Positions 38,292 through 46,833 of a stretch of 64,000 bases of DNA are shown piece by piece. The translations under genes and the position numbers were made by a program. The stretch lies in the NCBI RefSeq assembly GCF_030064165.1, contig NZ_CP125947.1, positions 124,001 to 188,000 of the forward strand. The letters run 5' to 3'. Origin of the DNA: Comamonas resistens. GTDB lineage: Bacteria; Pseudomonadota; Gammaproteobacteria; Burkholderiales; Burkholderiaceae_C. The first letter of the stretch is position 1. The number at the start of each line of letters is the position of its first letter. Below the pieces are notes generated by a model. It made no database searches and was not told the DNA's origin. It was given only the letters and a program-made list of their open reading frames with translations.

Positions 38292-39047
38292 ATGCAAGAC
38301 CAGATCGTGGAACGCACCCCAAAAACCATGGCTGCCAAAGACGCAGCGCCCAGCCTCGAAGCCATTCGCCTGGAGAAGTCCTTTGTGTCGGGCATCGTTC
38401 AGGTGCACGTGCTGCAAGGGCTATCCGTAAGTCTTTATGCCGGTGAGCTGAGCCTGATATCCGGCCCCTCGGGCTGCGGCAAAAGCACGCTGCTGTCGCT
38501 GATGTCCGGCCTGCAGAAGCCCGATGGTGGTCGTGCGCTGGCGCTGGGACAGGACCTGGCCAAGCTTGGCGCTGGAGCGCTGGAGAAGTTTCGCCTGCGC
38601 CATACGGGCTTTGTCTTCCAGGGCTTCAATCTGTTCCCCGCGTTGACGGCTCTGGAGCAGGTGCAATTGCCGCTGGGCTATATGGGCCTCAAGAACGCCG
38701 AGACATTGCGCCGTGCCAAAGAGGCGCTGGATGAAGTGGGCCTCTCACACCGCAGCCATATGCGGCCGGCCCAGCTATCGGGCGGCGAAAAGCAGCGCGT
38801 GGCCATTGCCCGTGCCATGGCCAAGGAGCCGCAGCTGCTGTTTGCTGACGAACCCACGAGTGCGCTGGATGCCGAAAGCGGCCAGCGCGTGATCGACATA
38901 CTGCACCGGGCGGCGCGCACCCACGGCACTACCGTGCTGTGCGTGAGCCACGACCCGCGACTGGTGCGCCACGCAGACCGCGTGTTGGGCATGGAAGACG
39001 GCGCCATCCGCAGCGACTGGCGCCAGAACAGCCCCATCAAGGAATAA
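38292..39047 (+). CDS. ABC transporter ATP-binding protein (LolD/MacB/DevA type)
   Basis: A 251-residue ATPase. Walker A is GPSGCGKSTLL, the Q-loop is FVFQGFNLFPALTA, the signature is LSGGEKQRVAIARAM, Walker B is LLFADEPTSALD, and the H-loop is VSHDPRLVRHAD. The first 20 residues are a variable leader; an alternative ATG at 38328 would remove part of it. It powers the FtsX-type permease encoded just upstream. Confidence 0.92.
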   Translation: MQDQIVERTPKTMAAKDAAPSLEAIRLEKSFVSGIVQVHVLQGLSVSLYAGELSLISGPSGCGKSTLLSLMSGLQKPDGGRALALGQDLAKLGAGALEKFRLRHTGFVFQGFNLFPALTALEQVQLPLGYMGLKNAETLRRAKEALDEVGLSHRSHMRPAQLSGGEKQRVAIARAMAKEPQLLFADEPTSALDAESGQRVIDILHRAARTHGTTVLCVSHDPRLVRHADRVLGMEDGAIRSDWRQNSPIKE

Positions 39048-39050
39048 TTC

Positions 39051-39986
39051 ATGAAACGTAGCCCAATGAGTTTCAGCCTCATGCCGGGGATGCCAGTGCT
39101 GGCAGCAGCCCTGCTGGCGCTGGCTGGGTGCTCTCCCTCTTCGGACTCCGCATCCGTGGTGACCTCTGCGGCAGCGCAGGCCAAGCCACAAAGTCAGGTC
39201 GCGGTGGCGCGAGGCAAGATCGATGTGGAAGGTGGCTTGCTCGATCTTTCAGCGGCGGCTCCTGGCCTGGTGCAACAATTGCTGATCAAGGAAGGTCAAG
39301 CGGTGCAAAAGGGCCAGCTTGTGCTGCGCATGGCCGATGATGCTGCGCGCGCGGATCTGGCCGTTGCCGAGTCGGAGCTGCAACTGGCCCAGACCAAGCT
39401 CAAAACCCGGCAGGAGCGCCTGCCTGTGCTCAAGACCGCGCTGACACGCTGGCAGTCCGCTGCCAAGCAAGGCGCGGCCGATTTGCAGAATGTGGATGAA
39501 GCCATGCAGGCTCTGCGCGATGCACAGGCCGAGGTGGATATTGCAGGTGCGGAGGCCACGGTGGCAAAGCGAAAGGTGGAGCAGCTGCGAGCCTTGCAGC
39601 AGCGCCATGAGTTGCGCGCACCCGAGGCGGGCACAGTGGTGCGCCTGGAAACACAAGTGGGAAGCATGCTGCAAAGCGGAAGCCATGTGGCGGTGCTGCT
39701 GCCACAGCGTCCTCTGATCGTGCGTGCGGAGGTCAATGAGAGCTTTGTTTCCGCGATTCGTGAAGGCATGAAAGCCCAGGTGAGCGTGGATGGCGACGCT
39801 GCTCCGACGAAGCAGGATCTGCCATCAGCGACGGTGCTGCGCGTCAGCCCGGTATATGGCACGGCGCGTCTGCAGGACGACACGCAGCGCGGTCCCGTGC
39901 GTATCGTCGAAACCGTGCTGGCCTTTGACCAGCCTCCAGTCAATGCCAAGGTGGGCCAGAACGTGAGGGTCAGCTTCCATGAATAA
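39051..39986 (+). CDS. HlyD-type periplasmic adaptor lipoprotein
   Basis: A 311-residue membrane-fusion protein. The signal ends in lipobox LAGC (after PVLAAALLALAG), so it is lipid-anchored. The biotinyl-lipoyl halves are GLVQQLLIKEGQAVQKGQLVLRM and HELRAPEAGTVVRLETQVGSM, separated by an Ala/Glu/Gln coiled-coil hairpin (about 105-185). A beta-barrel domain follows (PLIVRAEVNESFVSAIREG). It bridges the permease and the NodT-type outer-membrane duct. The last 8 bp overlap the start of the HAD phosphatase gene, linking the exporter to the enzyme genes downstream. Confidence 0.89.
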   Translation: MKRSPMSFSLMPGMPVLAAALLALAGCSPSSDSASVVTSAAAQAKPQSQVAVARGKIDVEGGLLDLSAAAPGLVQQLLIKEGQAVQKGQLVLRMADDAARADLAVAESELQLAQTKLKTRQERLPVLKTALTRWQSAAKQGAADLQNVDEAMQALRDAQAEVDIAGAEATVAKRKVEQLRALQQRHELRAPEAGTVVRLETQVGSMLQSGSHVAVLLPQRPLIVRAEVNESFVSAIREGMKAQVSVDGDAAPTKQDLPSATVLRVSPVYGTARLQDDTQRGPVRIVETVLAFDQPPVNAKVGQNVRVSFHE

Positions 39987-40692
39987 GCGTATTCCAATTT
40001 TTTCGTCTTCCTCGTCTCAATCCTCGACAGGCTGGATGGTGCAAAGCGACTTCGACGGCACCATCAGCCTGCTGGATGTGACCGATACCCTGCTCAACCG
40101 TTTCGGCAAGCCCGGCTGGCAGGAGCTGGAAGACGCCTGGGAACGTGGCGATATCGGTTCGCGCGAGTGCATGAAGGGCCAGGTGGCCTTGCTGGACATG
40201 AGCGAGAGCGAGCTGCAGCAGCATCTGGACACTATCGAGATCGATCCGCACTTTGCGGGTTTTGCTGCCGAAGCCAAGGCGCTTGGCATCAAGGTGCAGG
40301 TGGTCAGCGACGGCATCGACTATGCGATCCGTCATGTGCTGACACGCCACGGCCTGGTGGACCTGGAGGTCATCGCCAATCGCCTGGTACAGACAGGCGA
40401 ACGCAGCTGGCGCCTGGAGTCACCCTGGGCCAGCGCACGCTGCGCACGTGCTAGCGGCAACTGCAAATGCGAACGTCTGGCCGAACAGCAGGCCGTGCAT
40501 GGCCGTGTGCTTTATATCGGCGACAGCACTTCGGACTTCTGTGTCTCCGGCAAGGCCGATTTTGTCCTGGCCAAATACAAGCTGATCGGCCATTGCGAGA
40601 GCCAGGGCATTGCACACGCCCGCTTCGAGCATTTCGGGCAGGCCACGCAATTGCTGGAGCAGGTCATTTTGGGTATGGAGCTGGCTGCATGA
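39979..40692 (+). CDS. HAD-superfamily phosphatase (MtnX/SerB-like)
   Basis: A 237-residue HAD hydrolase. Motif I is QSDFDGTISLLDVTD (nucleophile DFDG), motif II VVSDGID, and motif III/IV YIGDSTSDFCVSGKADFVLAK. The C1 cap insertion is small, like phosphoserine phosphatase and MtnX (2-hydroxy-3-keto-5-methylthiopentenyl-1-phosphate phosphatase). No methionine-salvage genes adjoin, so MtnX function is not supported by context. A cysteine cluster (CARASGNCKCERL) near residues 154-166 could bind metal. Both ends overlap neighbours (8 bp with the adaptor gene, 4 bp ATGA with the hydrolase gene). I infer dephosphorylation of a pathway intermediate or exported product. Confidence 0.85.
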   Translation: MNKRIPIFSSSSSQSSTGWMVQSDFDGTISLLDVTDTLLNRFGKPGWQELEDAWERGDIGSRECMKGQVALLDMSESELQQHLDTIEIDPHFAGFAAEAKALGIKVQVVSDGIDYAIRHVLTRHGLVDLEVIANRLVQTGERSWRLESPWASARCARASGNCKCERLAEQQAVHGRVLYIGDSTSDFCVSGKADFVLAKYKLIGHCESQGIAHARFEHFGQATQLLEQVILGMELAA

Positions 40693-41600
40693 ATGTTGCT
40701 GACGGGTATGCGCAGATGCAGCAGCAAGGCTTGCAGCAGCTGTGCCTGACTCCACATGAATTCGTCATGCCGGGTGTTGGCCAGAATGCTCGCACGGGTG
40801 TGCTGTTGATTCATGGCCTGACTGGCACGCCAGCCGAAATGCGCCTGCTGGGCAAGGGTTTGAACAAGCAGGGCTTCACTATCTATGGCGTACAGCTGGC
40901 AGGTCACTGCGGCAGCATGGAAGACTTGGTCGCCGCGCGCTGGACGGACTGGCTGGCCAGCGCGGAGTCGGGTCTGCAGCGCTTTGCCGGGCATGTAGAC
41001 CATGTGGTCGTCGCGGGCCTGTCCATGGGCGCGCTGCTGTCGCTGGCCGTGGCCGAACGCCACCCCGACAAGGTGGCCGGCGTTTGCGCCCTGTCCACGA
41101 CCTTCCGCTATGACGGCTGGAGCATTCCTGCCTATACCAAGCTGGCATTTTTGCTGCCTCTGTTCCGTCTGCTGGGCATTGGCCGCAACAGCGTCTTCAT
41201 GGAGGCGCCGCCCTACGGCATCAAGGATGAAGCCCTGCGCGCACGCGTGGTGGAGCAGATGAATAGTGGCGACAGCTCGGCCGCGGGCTTGCCTGGCAAC
41301 CCATGGTGGAGTGTCATCGAGCTGCGGGCCTTGTCTGCCAACGTGCAGGCCAATTTACAGAAGCTGCGCTCGCCCGGCCTGGTCATCCACGCCAAGGAAG
41401 ACGATATTTCCTCGGTCAGCAACGCCTACGATATTCAACGCGGGGCGGTGAATGCCAATGTCGAACTGGTGTTGCTGGACAACTGCTATCACATGGTCAC
41501 CATAGACCGTGAGCGCCGCACCGTGATAGCGAAGATGAATGACTTCATTGCGCGCATCGCCAGCTCCGCTGCACTCGTCAAGGCTTTGTCAGAGGTTTGA
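40689..41600 (+). CDS. Alpha/beta hydrolase (carboxylesterase/monoacylglycerol lipase-like)
   Basis: A 303-residue cytoplasmic alpha/beta hydrolase. The oxyanion region is VLLIHGLTGTPAEM, the nucleophile elbow AGLSMGALLSLA, the acid in VIHAKEDDISSV, and the catalytic His in LDNCYHMVTID. The layout resembles Est30-type carboxylesterases and monoacylglycerol lipases. ATG at 40689 overlaps the preceding stop as ATGA, and the gene's own stop directly abuts the next ATG. The context (phosphatase, half-size EamA/SMR-type pair, aminotransferase, exporter) suggests it trims an acyl group from a lipid-linked compound; this is inference. Confidence 0.87.
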   Translation: MNVADGYAQMQQQGLQQLCLTPHEFVMPGVGQNARTGVLLIHGLTGTPAEMRLLGKGLNKQGFTIYGVQLAGHCGSMEDLVAARWTDWLASAESGLQRFAGHVDHVVVAGLSMGALLSLAVAERHPDKVAGVCALSTTFRYDGWSIPAYTKLAFLLPLFRLLGIGRNSVFMEAPPYGIKDEALRARVVEQMNSGDSSAAGLPGNPWWSVIELRALSANVQANLQKLRSPGLVIHAKEDDISSVSNAYDIQRGAVNANVELVLLDNCYHMVTIDRERRTVIAKMNDFIARIASSAALVKALSEV

Positions 41601-41972
41601 ATGGGCAGTGATCTTTCGCCTCTGGTTGTGACTCTGTGGGTGCTCAATGTGTTGGTGGACAGTGGCGGTCAGCTGGCTTTCAAGGCGGCTGCGAGCGAAC
41701 CAGGGGATCGGGATGGCATGGAGCGCTGGCGCTTCATGCTGGCCAGGCCCTGGCTCTGGGTGGGTATCGCCTGTTATGTGGCGGAATTCCTGGTCTGGCT
41801 GGCGTTTCTGTCGCTGGTGCCGCTGTCGGATGGCGTGTTGCTGGGCTCTATCAATATCGTGGCCATCATGATTCTGGGCCGCGTGCTGTTTCGCGAAAAG
41901 CTGGCCCCCATGCGCGTGGTCGGCATTGTGCTGGTGTCCATCGGTGTGGCTATTGTGGGACTGACCCCCTGA
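41601..41972 (+). CDS. EamA/SMR-type four-helix membrane protein, subunit 1
   Basis: A 123-residue membrane protein with four helices. The half-size EamA/SMR layout has an N-terminal Gly-Gln-Lys pattern (DSGGQLAFKAAA) and a helix-4 tail FREKLAPMRVVGIVLVSIGVAIVG. It resembles ArnE/ArnF, which together flip undecaprenyl-phosphate-aminoarabinose. It starts immediately after the hydrolase stop. A second, non-identical half-size protein is encoded 128 bp downstream, so a heterodimeric flippase is plausible. Substrate unknown. Confidence 0.82.
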   Translation: MGSDLSPLVVTLWVLNVLVDSGGQLAFKAAASEPGDRDGMERWRFMLARPWLWVGIACYVAEFLVWLAFLSLVPLSDGVLLGSINIVAIMILGRVLFREKLAPMRVVGIVLVSIGVAIVGLTP

Positions 41973-42039
41973 GGCGCTACGCACCTTCCCCCAAGGGGGA
42001 CGACAGCTTCGCGGCGGGGCGGCCCTTGCTCGCTGTCCC
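41965..42039 (+). repeat. Intergenic repeat, family 2, copy 1
   Basis: About 75 bp beginning in the last codons of the preceding gene: CCCCCTGAGGCGCTACGC, then CTTCCCCCAAGGGGGACGAC and GGGGCGGCCCTTGCTCGC. It matches the reverse complement of 49115-49190 over nearly its whole length. It contains a CCCCC/GGGGG hairpin. Confidence 0.75.
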
Positions 42040-42100
42040 TGGCCTGGAACAGGCTTGTTTTAAGCGTCGGGGCAAAGTTCGACGTCATGGATAACTCAAG

Positions 42101-42487
42101 ATGAAGCGTTTTTACATCATCGGCTTTCTGGTGCTCATGGCTTTTGACACGCTGGCGCAGCTCAGCTTCAAGCAGGCCGGAGATTCCGCACTGCCGCTGG
42201 AGTTCTCGACCGGCTGGCTGTTGCGCGTGTTCGGCCAGCCCTGGATCTATGGGGCGTTCGTTGGCTATATCGGTGCTTTTTTCACCTGGATGAGCCTGCT
42301 CAAACACGCCCCTATTGGCCCGGCTTTTGCAGCATCGCATCTGGAAATCATTTCGGTGCTGGCCATCTCCTACTGGCTGTTCAACGAGCCCATCGGCTGG
42401 CCGCAGATCATCGGTTGCCTGTTCATCGTGGCTGGCATCATGTGCCTGGCCGTCAGCGAGACACAAGAGGTTGAAAAGGCGCACTGA
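42101..42487 (+). CDS. EamA/SMR-type four-helix membrane protein, subunit 2
   Basis: A 128-residue protein with four helices, partner-like to the preceding half-size protein. Helix 1 carries DTLAQLSFKQAG, matching the Gln-Lys pattern of the other subunit; helix 3 has IGPAFAASHLEIISVLAISY and helix 4 YWLFNEPIGWPQIIGCLFIVAG. The two proteins differ enough to suggest a functional heterodimer with dual topology, as in ArnE/ArnF or YdgE/YdgF. It lies just after a family-2 repeat and 1 bp before the aminotransferase gene, so it is still in the same operon. Confidence 0.82.
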   Translation: MKRFYIIGFLVLMAFDTLAQLSFKQAGDSALPLEFSTGWLLRVFGQPWIYGAFVGYIGAFFTWMSLLKHAPIGPAFAASHLEIISVLAISYWLFNEPIGWPQIIGCLFIVAGIMCLAVSETQEVEKAH

Positions 42488-42488
42488 T

Positions 42489-43706
42489 ATGCGCGAAATC
42501 ACCGTTCCACCGACTGCCGGTCTGCCATTGCAGAGCGCAGATTTGTGGCCATGGGGTGCGGGAAATTTCGCACAGCTAATGGCTGGCTGGCTGGCGGTAC
42601 CCGAGGTGCAGCTGCAGTGTTCGGGGACATCGGCGCTCATGGTGGCATTGCGGGCTCTCAAAACGCTGAAGCCGCAGCGCCGCGAGGTCATCGCGCCGGC
42701 CTACACCTGTCCGCTGGTTGCCCTGGCAGTGGCGCAGTGCGGTCTGCAACTGCGGCTGTGCGATCTGCGCAGCGATACCCTGGACATGGATGCCGAGCGC
42801 TTGCAGGCCTTGTGCAGCGAGCAGACCCTGGCCGTGCTGCCCACGCATCTTTGCGGGCGCGTGGCCGATGTGGAGGCTGCCCTGCAATCTGCGCGTGCCG
42901 TGGGCGCCTATGTGATCGAGGATGCGGCCCAGGCGCTGGGCGCGCGCAGCGATGGCGTGTCCGTGGGGCTCAAAGGGGATGTGGGGTTTTTCAGCCTGGC
43001 CGTGGGCAAGGGGCTGAGCACGTTTGAGGGCGGTGTGCTGATCGCGCGGGACCCCGCCATGCGTGCTGCATTGAAGGCCGCCGGGCGTACCACCAGATTC
43101 AGCCCTTGGTGGGAGCTTCGGCGCAGCGTGGAGTTGCTGGGGTATGCGCTGCTCTATCGCCCTCGCTGGCTGCACCTGGCCTATGGCAAGCCGCTGGCTG
43201 CATCGCTGTCGCGTGGTGATTGGGTAGAGGCGGCCGGGGATGATTTTGATGACCACATCCCGCAGCACAGTCTGGGACGCTGGCGTCAGGCCGTGGGTGC
43301 CAGAGCGTTGCGCCGTCTGCACCATTTTCAACGCACGACGGCGGAGCAAGCCAGGATGCGTGTGGCGCAATTGAAGGATTGCGGGCTGGATGTGGTGACC
43401 GATGCCACGCCTGCTGCACAAGGTGTGTGGCCGGTGATCCTGCTGCGCTTGCCCAGCCAGCGGATCAGAGACGCCGTGATGCGTGCGCACTGGGGCGATG
43501 GCAGCGGCCTGTCGCTGCCCTTTGTCCATGCGCTGCCCGACTATGGACGCTATGGTCATGTGCTGGCGTCTGCATGCGATGACGATGTAAGTCAGGCGCG
43601 GGATTGGGCCGGGCGCCTGCTGGCCATCAGCAACAGCCCCTGGCTGGATGACGCGCGCTTTGCGCAGTTTTTGTCGGTTCTTGAGGGGGCACTGCTGCAA
43701 GGATGA
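42489..43706 (+). CDS. DegT/DnrJ/EryC1/StrS-family PLP aminotransferase
   Basis: A 405-residue PLP enzyme of the DegT family (sugar and cyclitol aminotransferases such as ArnB). Visible elements: CSGTSALMVALRAL (cofactor phosphate binding), EVIAPAYTCPLVALAV, the Asp of VIEDAAQALGA, and the lysine of SLAVGKGLSTFEGGVL, which should form the PLP aldimine. The C-terminal half is less conserved. ATG at 42489 follows the EamA gene by 1 bp. ArnB-like family plus an ArnE/F-like pair in one operon suggests an amino-sugar or amino-lipid envelope modification, with export through the upstream ABC system. Confidence 0.87.
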   Translation: MREITVPPTAGLPLQSADLWPWGAGNFAQLMAGWLAVPEVQLQCSGTSALMVALRALKTLKPQRREVIAPAYTCPLVALAVAQCGLQLRLCDLRSDTLDMDAERLQALCSEQTLAVLPTHLCGRVADVEAALQSARAVGAYVIEDAAQALGARSDGVSVGLKGDVGFFSLAVGKGLSTFEGGVLIARDPAMRAALKAAGRTTRFSPWWELRRSVELLGYALLYRPRWLHLAYGKPLAASLSRGDWVEAAGDDFDDHIPQHSLGRWRQAVGARALRRLHHFQRTTAEQARMRVAQLKDCGLDVVTDATPAAQGVWPVILLRLPSQRIRDAVMRAHWGDGSGLSLPFVHALPDYGRYGHVLASACDDDVSQARDWAGRLLAISNSPWLDDARFAQFLSVLEGALLQG

Positions 43707-43852
43707 CACCAGCGTCTGTGAGCAGCAATTTGTCCGCAATAAAGATATAGAAATCCATTCGTTCCGTTTTGAACACGCCGTTTCTACACTGAATTGGTAC
43801 CGAGCCGAAACGCTGCATGGCGTGAAGGCAGAGAGCCAAAGGAGTCGTGGAA

Positions 43853-45481
43853 ATGGGTGCGAAAACATCAACAGAGCAGAGGGTCGCCGACACAGCAGCC
43901 GCCGTACAGCACGATGTGGATGTGCTGATCATTGGCGGCGGTCCCGCAGGTGCTTGGGCCGCCATCAGCGCGGCAGGGTATGGAGCCAGCGTGGCGCTGG
44001 TGGACAAAGGGTATTGCGGCACCTCGGGTGCCACTGCACCTTCGGGCTGCGGTATCTGGCATGTGGAAAACAAGGGCGATTTGCGCGAGAAAGCCAAGGC
44101 TAGCCGCTATGCCATGGGTGGCATGCTGGCAGAGCAAGCCTGGATGGACCGCGTGCTGGGGCAGACCTGGAGCAATATCGAGCTGCTGACCGAATGGGGC
44201 TACCCCTTTCCTGTGGATGCAGAAGGTGCGCTGCGCCGCAACTCCCTGCAAGGCCCGGAGTACATGCGCCTCATGCGCAAGCAGGTCAAGGCCTCAGGCG
44301 CGCGCATTCTCGACCACAGCCCGGCGCTGGAGCTATTGCTCGATGATGACGGGACTGTCTGCGGCGCCAGCGGCGTGCGCCGCCAGACGCAGGACCGCTG
44401 GCAGGTGCGTGCTGGTGCCACGGTGATTGCCACGGGTGGTTGCGCGTTTCTGAGCCGCGCCCTGGGCTGCAATGTGCTTACCGGTGATGGCTATCTAATG
44501 GCAGCAGAAGCAGGGGCCAGGCTGTCGGGCATGGAGTTCTCCAATGCCTATGGGCTGGCGCCTGCCTTTTCTTCGGTCACCAAATCACTGTTCTACAACT
44601 GGGCCAGTTTTTACTACGCCGATGGCCGCCCTATCGAAGGCGCGGGCTCCTCGCGCGGGCGCAGCGTGATTGCCCAGACCCTGCAGACCCAACCTGTGTT
44701 CGCGCGCCTGGACAAGGCCGATGCGCGCATTCAGGCCTGGATGCGCACGGCGCAACCCAATTTTTTCGTTTCGTTCGATCGTCAGGGCATAGATCCGTTT
44801 CATGAGCTATTTCCTGTCAGCCTGAGGCTGGAGGGCACGGTACGCGGCACAGGCGGACTGGATATCGTGGCCGACGATTGCGCAACCTCTGTACCAGGCC
44901 TGTATGCCGCAGGCGATGCCGCTACGCGGGAGCTGATCTGCGGTGGCTTTACCGGCGGCGGCAGCCATAACGCGGCCTGGGCCGTGTCATCGGGCTTCTG
45001 GGCCGGCGCGGGGGCCGCTGATTTCGCTTTGCACAACAAGTTGGGCCGCAAGCCTTTGTACCGTGCGGGCCAGACTGGCTTGCAGGAGCAGGGGTCAACA
45101 CCGCTCGACAGCCGGCAACTGATTGCAAGCGTGCAGGCCGAGGTCTTCCCCTATCAGCGCAACTGGAGCCGCCAGTCAGACGAGCTGCAGCAATCCCTGC
45201 AGAACCTCGATGGCCTGTGGCAGCAACTGCGCGCAGGTGCGGTGGTAGGTGATATGACAGAGCGGCTGCGTCTGCGAGAGGCCGCAGCCATGCTGGCCAC
45301 ATCACGCTGGATGTACCGCAGCGCCTTGCAGCGCACGGAAACTCGCGGCATGCACAGGCGCCGCGACCATCAGCATCAGGACCCTGAGCAAAGGCATCGC
45401 TTGATTGCAGGCGGACTCGATGAAATCTGGGTAGGCCGTCTGCCTGTCAAAGACTCATTGTCAGAGGAGGTTTTTGCATGA
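43853..45481 (+). CDS. FAD-dependent oxidoreductase, APS reductase alpha/fumarate reductase-like
   Basis: A 542-residue flavoprotein of the succinate dehydrogenase/fumarate reductase/APS reductase family. The FAD dinucleotide fold is DVLIIGGGPAGAWAAISAA, a second FAD contact is GATVIATGGCAF, and the C-terminal FAD motif is VPGLYAAGDAATRELICGGFTGGGSHNAAWA. A cytoplasmic location is likely; there is no signal peptide. ATG at 43853 has AAAGGAG 8 bp upstream, better placed than the GTG at 43847. It overlaps the ferredoxin gene by 4 bp (ATGA). Paired with a 2x[4Fe-4S] protein it resembles AprA/AprB; the sulfonate-type binding protein that follows suggests organosulfur metabolism. Confidence 0.86.
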   Translation: MGAKTSTEQRVADTAAAVQHDVDVLIIGGGPAGAWAAISAAGYGASVALVDKGYCGTSGATAPSGCGIWHVENKGDLREKAKASRYAMGGMLAEQAWMDRVLGQTWSNIELLTEWGYPFPVDAEGALRRNSLQGPEYMRLMRKQVKASGARILDHSPALELLLDDDGTVCGASGVRRQTQDRWQVRAGATVIATGGCAFLSRALGCNVLTGDGYLMAAEAGARLSGMEFSNAYGLAPAFSSVTKSLFYNWASFYYADGRPIEGAGSSRGRSVIAQTLQTQPVFARLDKADARIQAWMRTAQPNFFVSFDRQGIDPFHELFPVSLRLEGTVRGTGGLDIVADDCATSVPGLYAAGDAATRELICGGFTGGGSHNAAWAVSSGFWAGAGAADFALHNKLGRKPLYRAGQTGLQEQGSTPLDSRQLIASVQAEVFPYQRNWSRQSDELQQSLQNLDGLWQQLRAGAVVGDMTERLRLREAAAMLATSRWMYRSALQRTETRGMHRRRDHQHQDPEQRHRLIAGGLDEIWVGRLPVKDSLSEEVFA

Positions 45482-45807
45482 TTGAAATCGTCAGCGCCCA
45501 GCGCTGCACGGGCTGCAATATCTGCGTTCATGCCTGCCCCACCAATGTCTTCGAGATCGTGGCCGGAAAGCCGCCGCGCATTGCGCGTCAGGACGATTGC
45601 CAGACCTGCTTTATGTGCGAGCTGTATTGCCCGGAAGATGCCCTCTATGTCGCTCCGGTGGCGGATGCACCCGCGCAGGCCGAAGAGGCTGCGTCTGCGA
45701 CTCAAGCCCTGATGGGTAGCTATCGAGCCTCCATAGGCTGGGGCAAGGGACGCCAGTCAACCGCCAGTCTGGATGCCAGCTTCGAGCTGCTGGCGCGTGC
45801 GCACTGA
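45478..45807 (+). CDS. 2x[4Fe-4S] ferredoxin (AprB-like electron carrier)
   Basis: A 109-residue ferredoxin with two complete [4Fe-4S] motifs: CTGCNICVHACP (residues about 10-21) and CQTCFMCELYCP (about 41-52). The C-terminal 45 residues are variable and Ala-rich. Start ATG overlaps the flavoprotein stop as ATGA, so equal production and a complex are likely. It probably passes electrons to or from the FAD subunit. Confidence 0.9.
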   Translation: MIEIVSAQRCTGCNICVHACPTNVFEIVAGKPPRIARQDDCQTCFMCELYCPEDALYVAPVADAPAQAEEAASATQALMGSYRASIGWGKGRQSTASLDASFELLARAH

Positions 45808-45820
45808 AAGACTTCCTCTC

Positions 45821-46825
45821 ATGTCAGAACTTCAGCATTCTTTTTCGCAAATCACTGCTGTGTCTTCTCTGCAGCGCCGCCAGTGGTTGCTGGCCGCATT
45901 GGCTTCGGCTGTGCCGGGCTGGGCCATGGCACAGACCGCGGCCACCGCGCAAACCCTGCGCCTCGGTTATATCGGTCCGGGCAGGAAGCCAGCCTATGCC
46001 ACGGGCTGGGCGCTGCAGCAGGGCATTTTGCAGCGCGAGCTGGAGCCGCAAGGCATCACGCAAGTGGTGACGCGTGTGTTTCCCAATGGACCCGATCTCA
46101 ACGAGGCACTGATAGCAGGCCATCTGGACATAGGAATTTACGGCGATACGCCTGCCATCGTCGCTCATGCACAGGGCTTTCAGGGGCGCTTGCTGGGCTT
46201 TGACAGTGTGGGCATGAATGCCTGGCTGCTGACGCCGCGCACGGGCGTCAAGAGCCTGCAGGAGCTCCAGGGCAAGGTGGTGGGGGTGGCCTTGGGCTCC
46301 TATATGCACCGTTTTGTGCTGGGCCTGCTCAAGCTGCAAGGCCTGTCCGGCAAGGTCAAGGTCGTGCATATGTTGCCTAGGGATGGCGCGCCTGCGCTGG
46401 AGCGTGGGGATGTAGCTGCATTTGCGGCTCCCAATAATCTTGGCCCCTTGCTGATCAGCCAGGGCTTTCCGGTGTTGGCCGAGGCACTGCAGACGCCGCA
46501 GTTGCTGGGCACATCGGTGGTCGTGGCGGCGCCCAAACTGCTGGAAAGAGTGCCGCAATTGCCGGCTGCCTGGGTGCGGGCTCGCAATGCTGCACTCAAG
46601 GAAATACGCACCGACAGCGAGGCCTACTACGCGTTCCATGCCGAGGCCAGTGGTTTCCCATTGCAGGCCGTCAAGGCCGCCATACCGCTGTCAAACCTGC
46701 CTGATCAGAGCTATCCGCAACAGGGCCTGAACCTGCTCGCGCAAGCCAAGCGCTTTTTGCTCGAGGAAAAGCTGATACGCAAGGAATTCTCCGTCGAGCA
46801 GTGGCGGATTGCCGGCCTGGTCTGA
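45821..46825 (+). CDS. ABC transporter substrate-binding protein (sulfonate/nitrate/taurine type)
   Basis: A 334-residue periplasmic binding protein of the SsuA/NMT1 family. A Tat-like signal, QRRQWLLAALASAVPGWAMA, lies at residues about 17-38. The mature start TLRLGYIGPGRKPAYATGWA and the segment NEALIAGHLDIGIYGDTPAIVAHAQG are typical of this family. It lies 13 bp after the ferredoxin gene. No permease or ATPase gene follows: the next gene is a convergent CFA synthase. It must use transport subunits encoded elsewhere, or act as a sensor. ATG at 45821 is chosen for the signal peptide. Confidence 0.86.
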   Translation: MSELQHSFSQITAVSSLQRRQWLLAALASAVPGWAMAQTAATAQTLRLGYIGPGRKPAYATGWALQQGILQRELEPQGITQVVTRVFPNGPDLNEALIAGHLDIGIYGDTPAIVAHAQGFQGRLLGFDSVGMNAWLLTPRTGVKSLQELQGKVVGVALGSYMHRFVLGLLKLQGLSGKVKVVHMLPRDGAPALERGDVAAFAAPNNLGPLLISQGFPVLAEALQTPQLLGTSVVVAAPKLLERVPQLPAAWVRARNAALKEIRTDSEAYYAFHAEASGFPLQAVKAAIPLSNLPDQSYPQQGLNLLAQAKRFLLEEKLIRKEFSVEQWRIAGLV

Positions 46826-46833
46826 AGCGGACC

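Noticed and set aside
39979..40692. Methionine-salvage phosphatase MtnX
   Set aside because: Sequence resembles MtnX-type HAD enzymes, but no other mtn gene is near; the gene is embedded in an exporter operon, so the specific name was not used.
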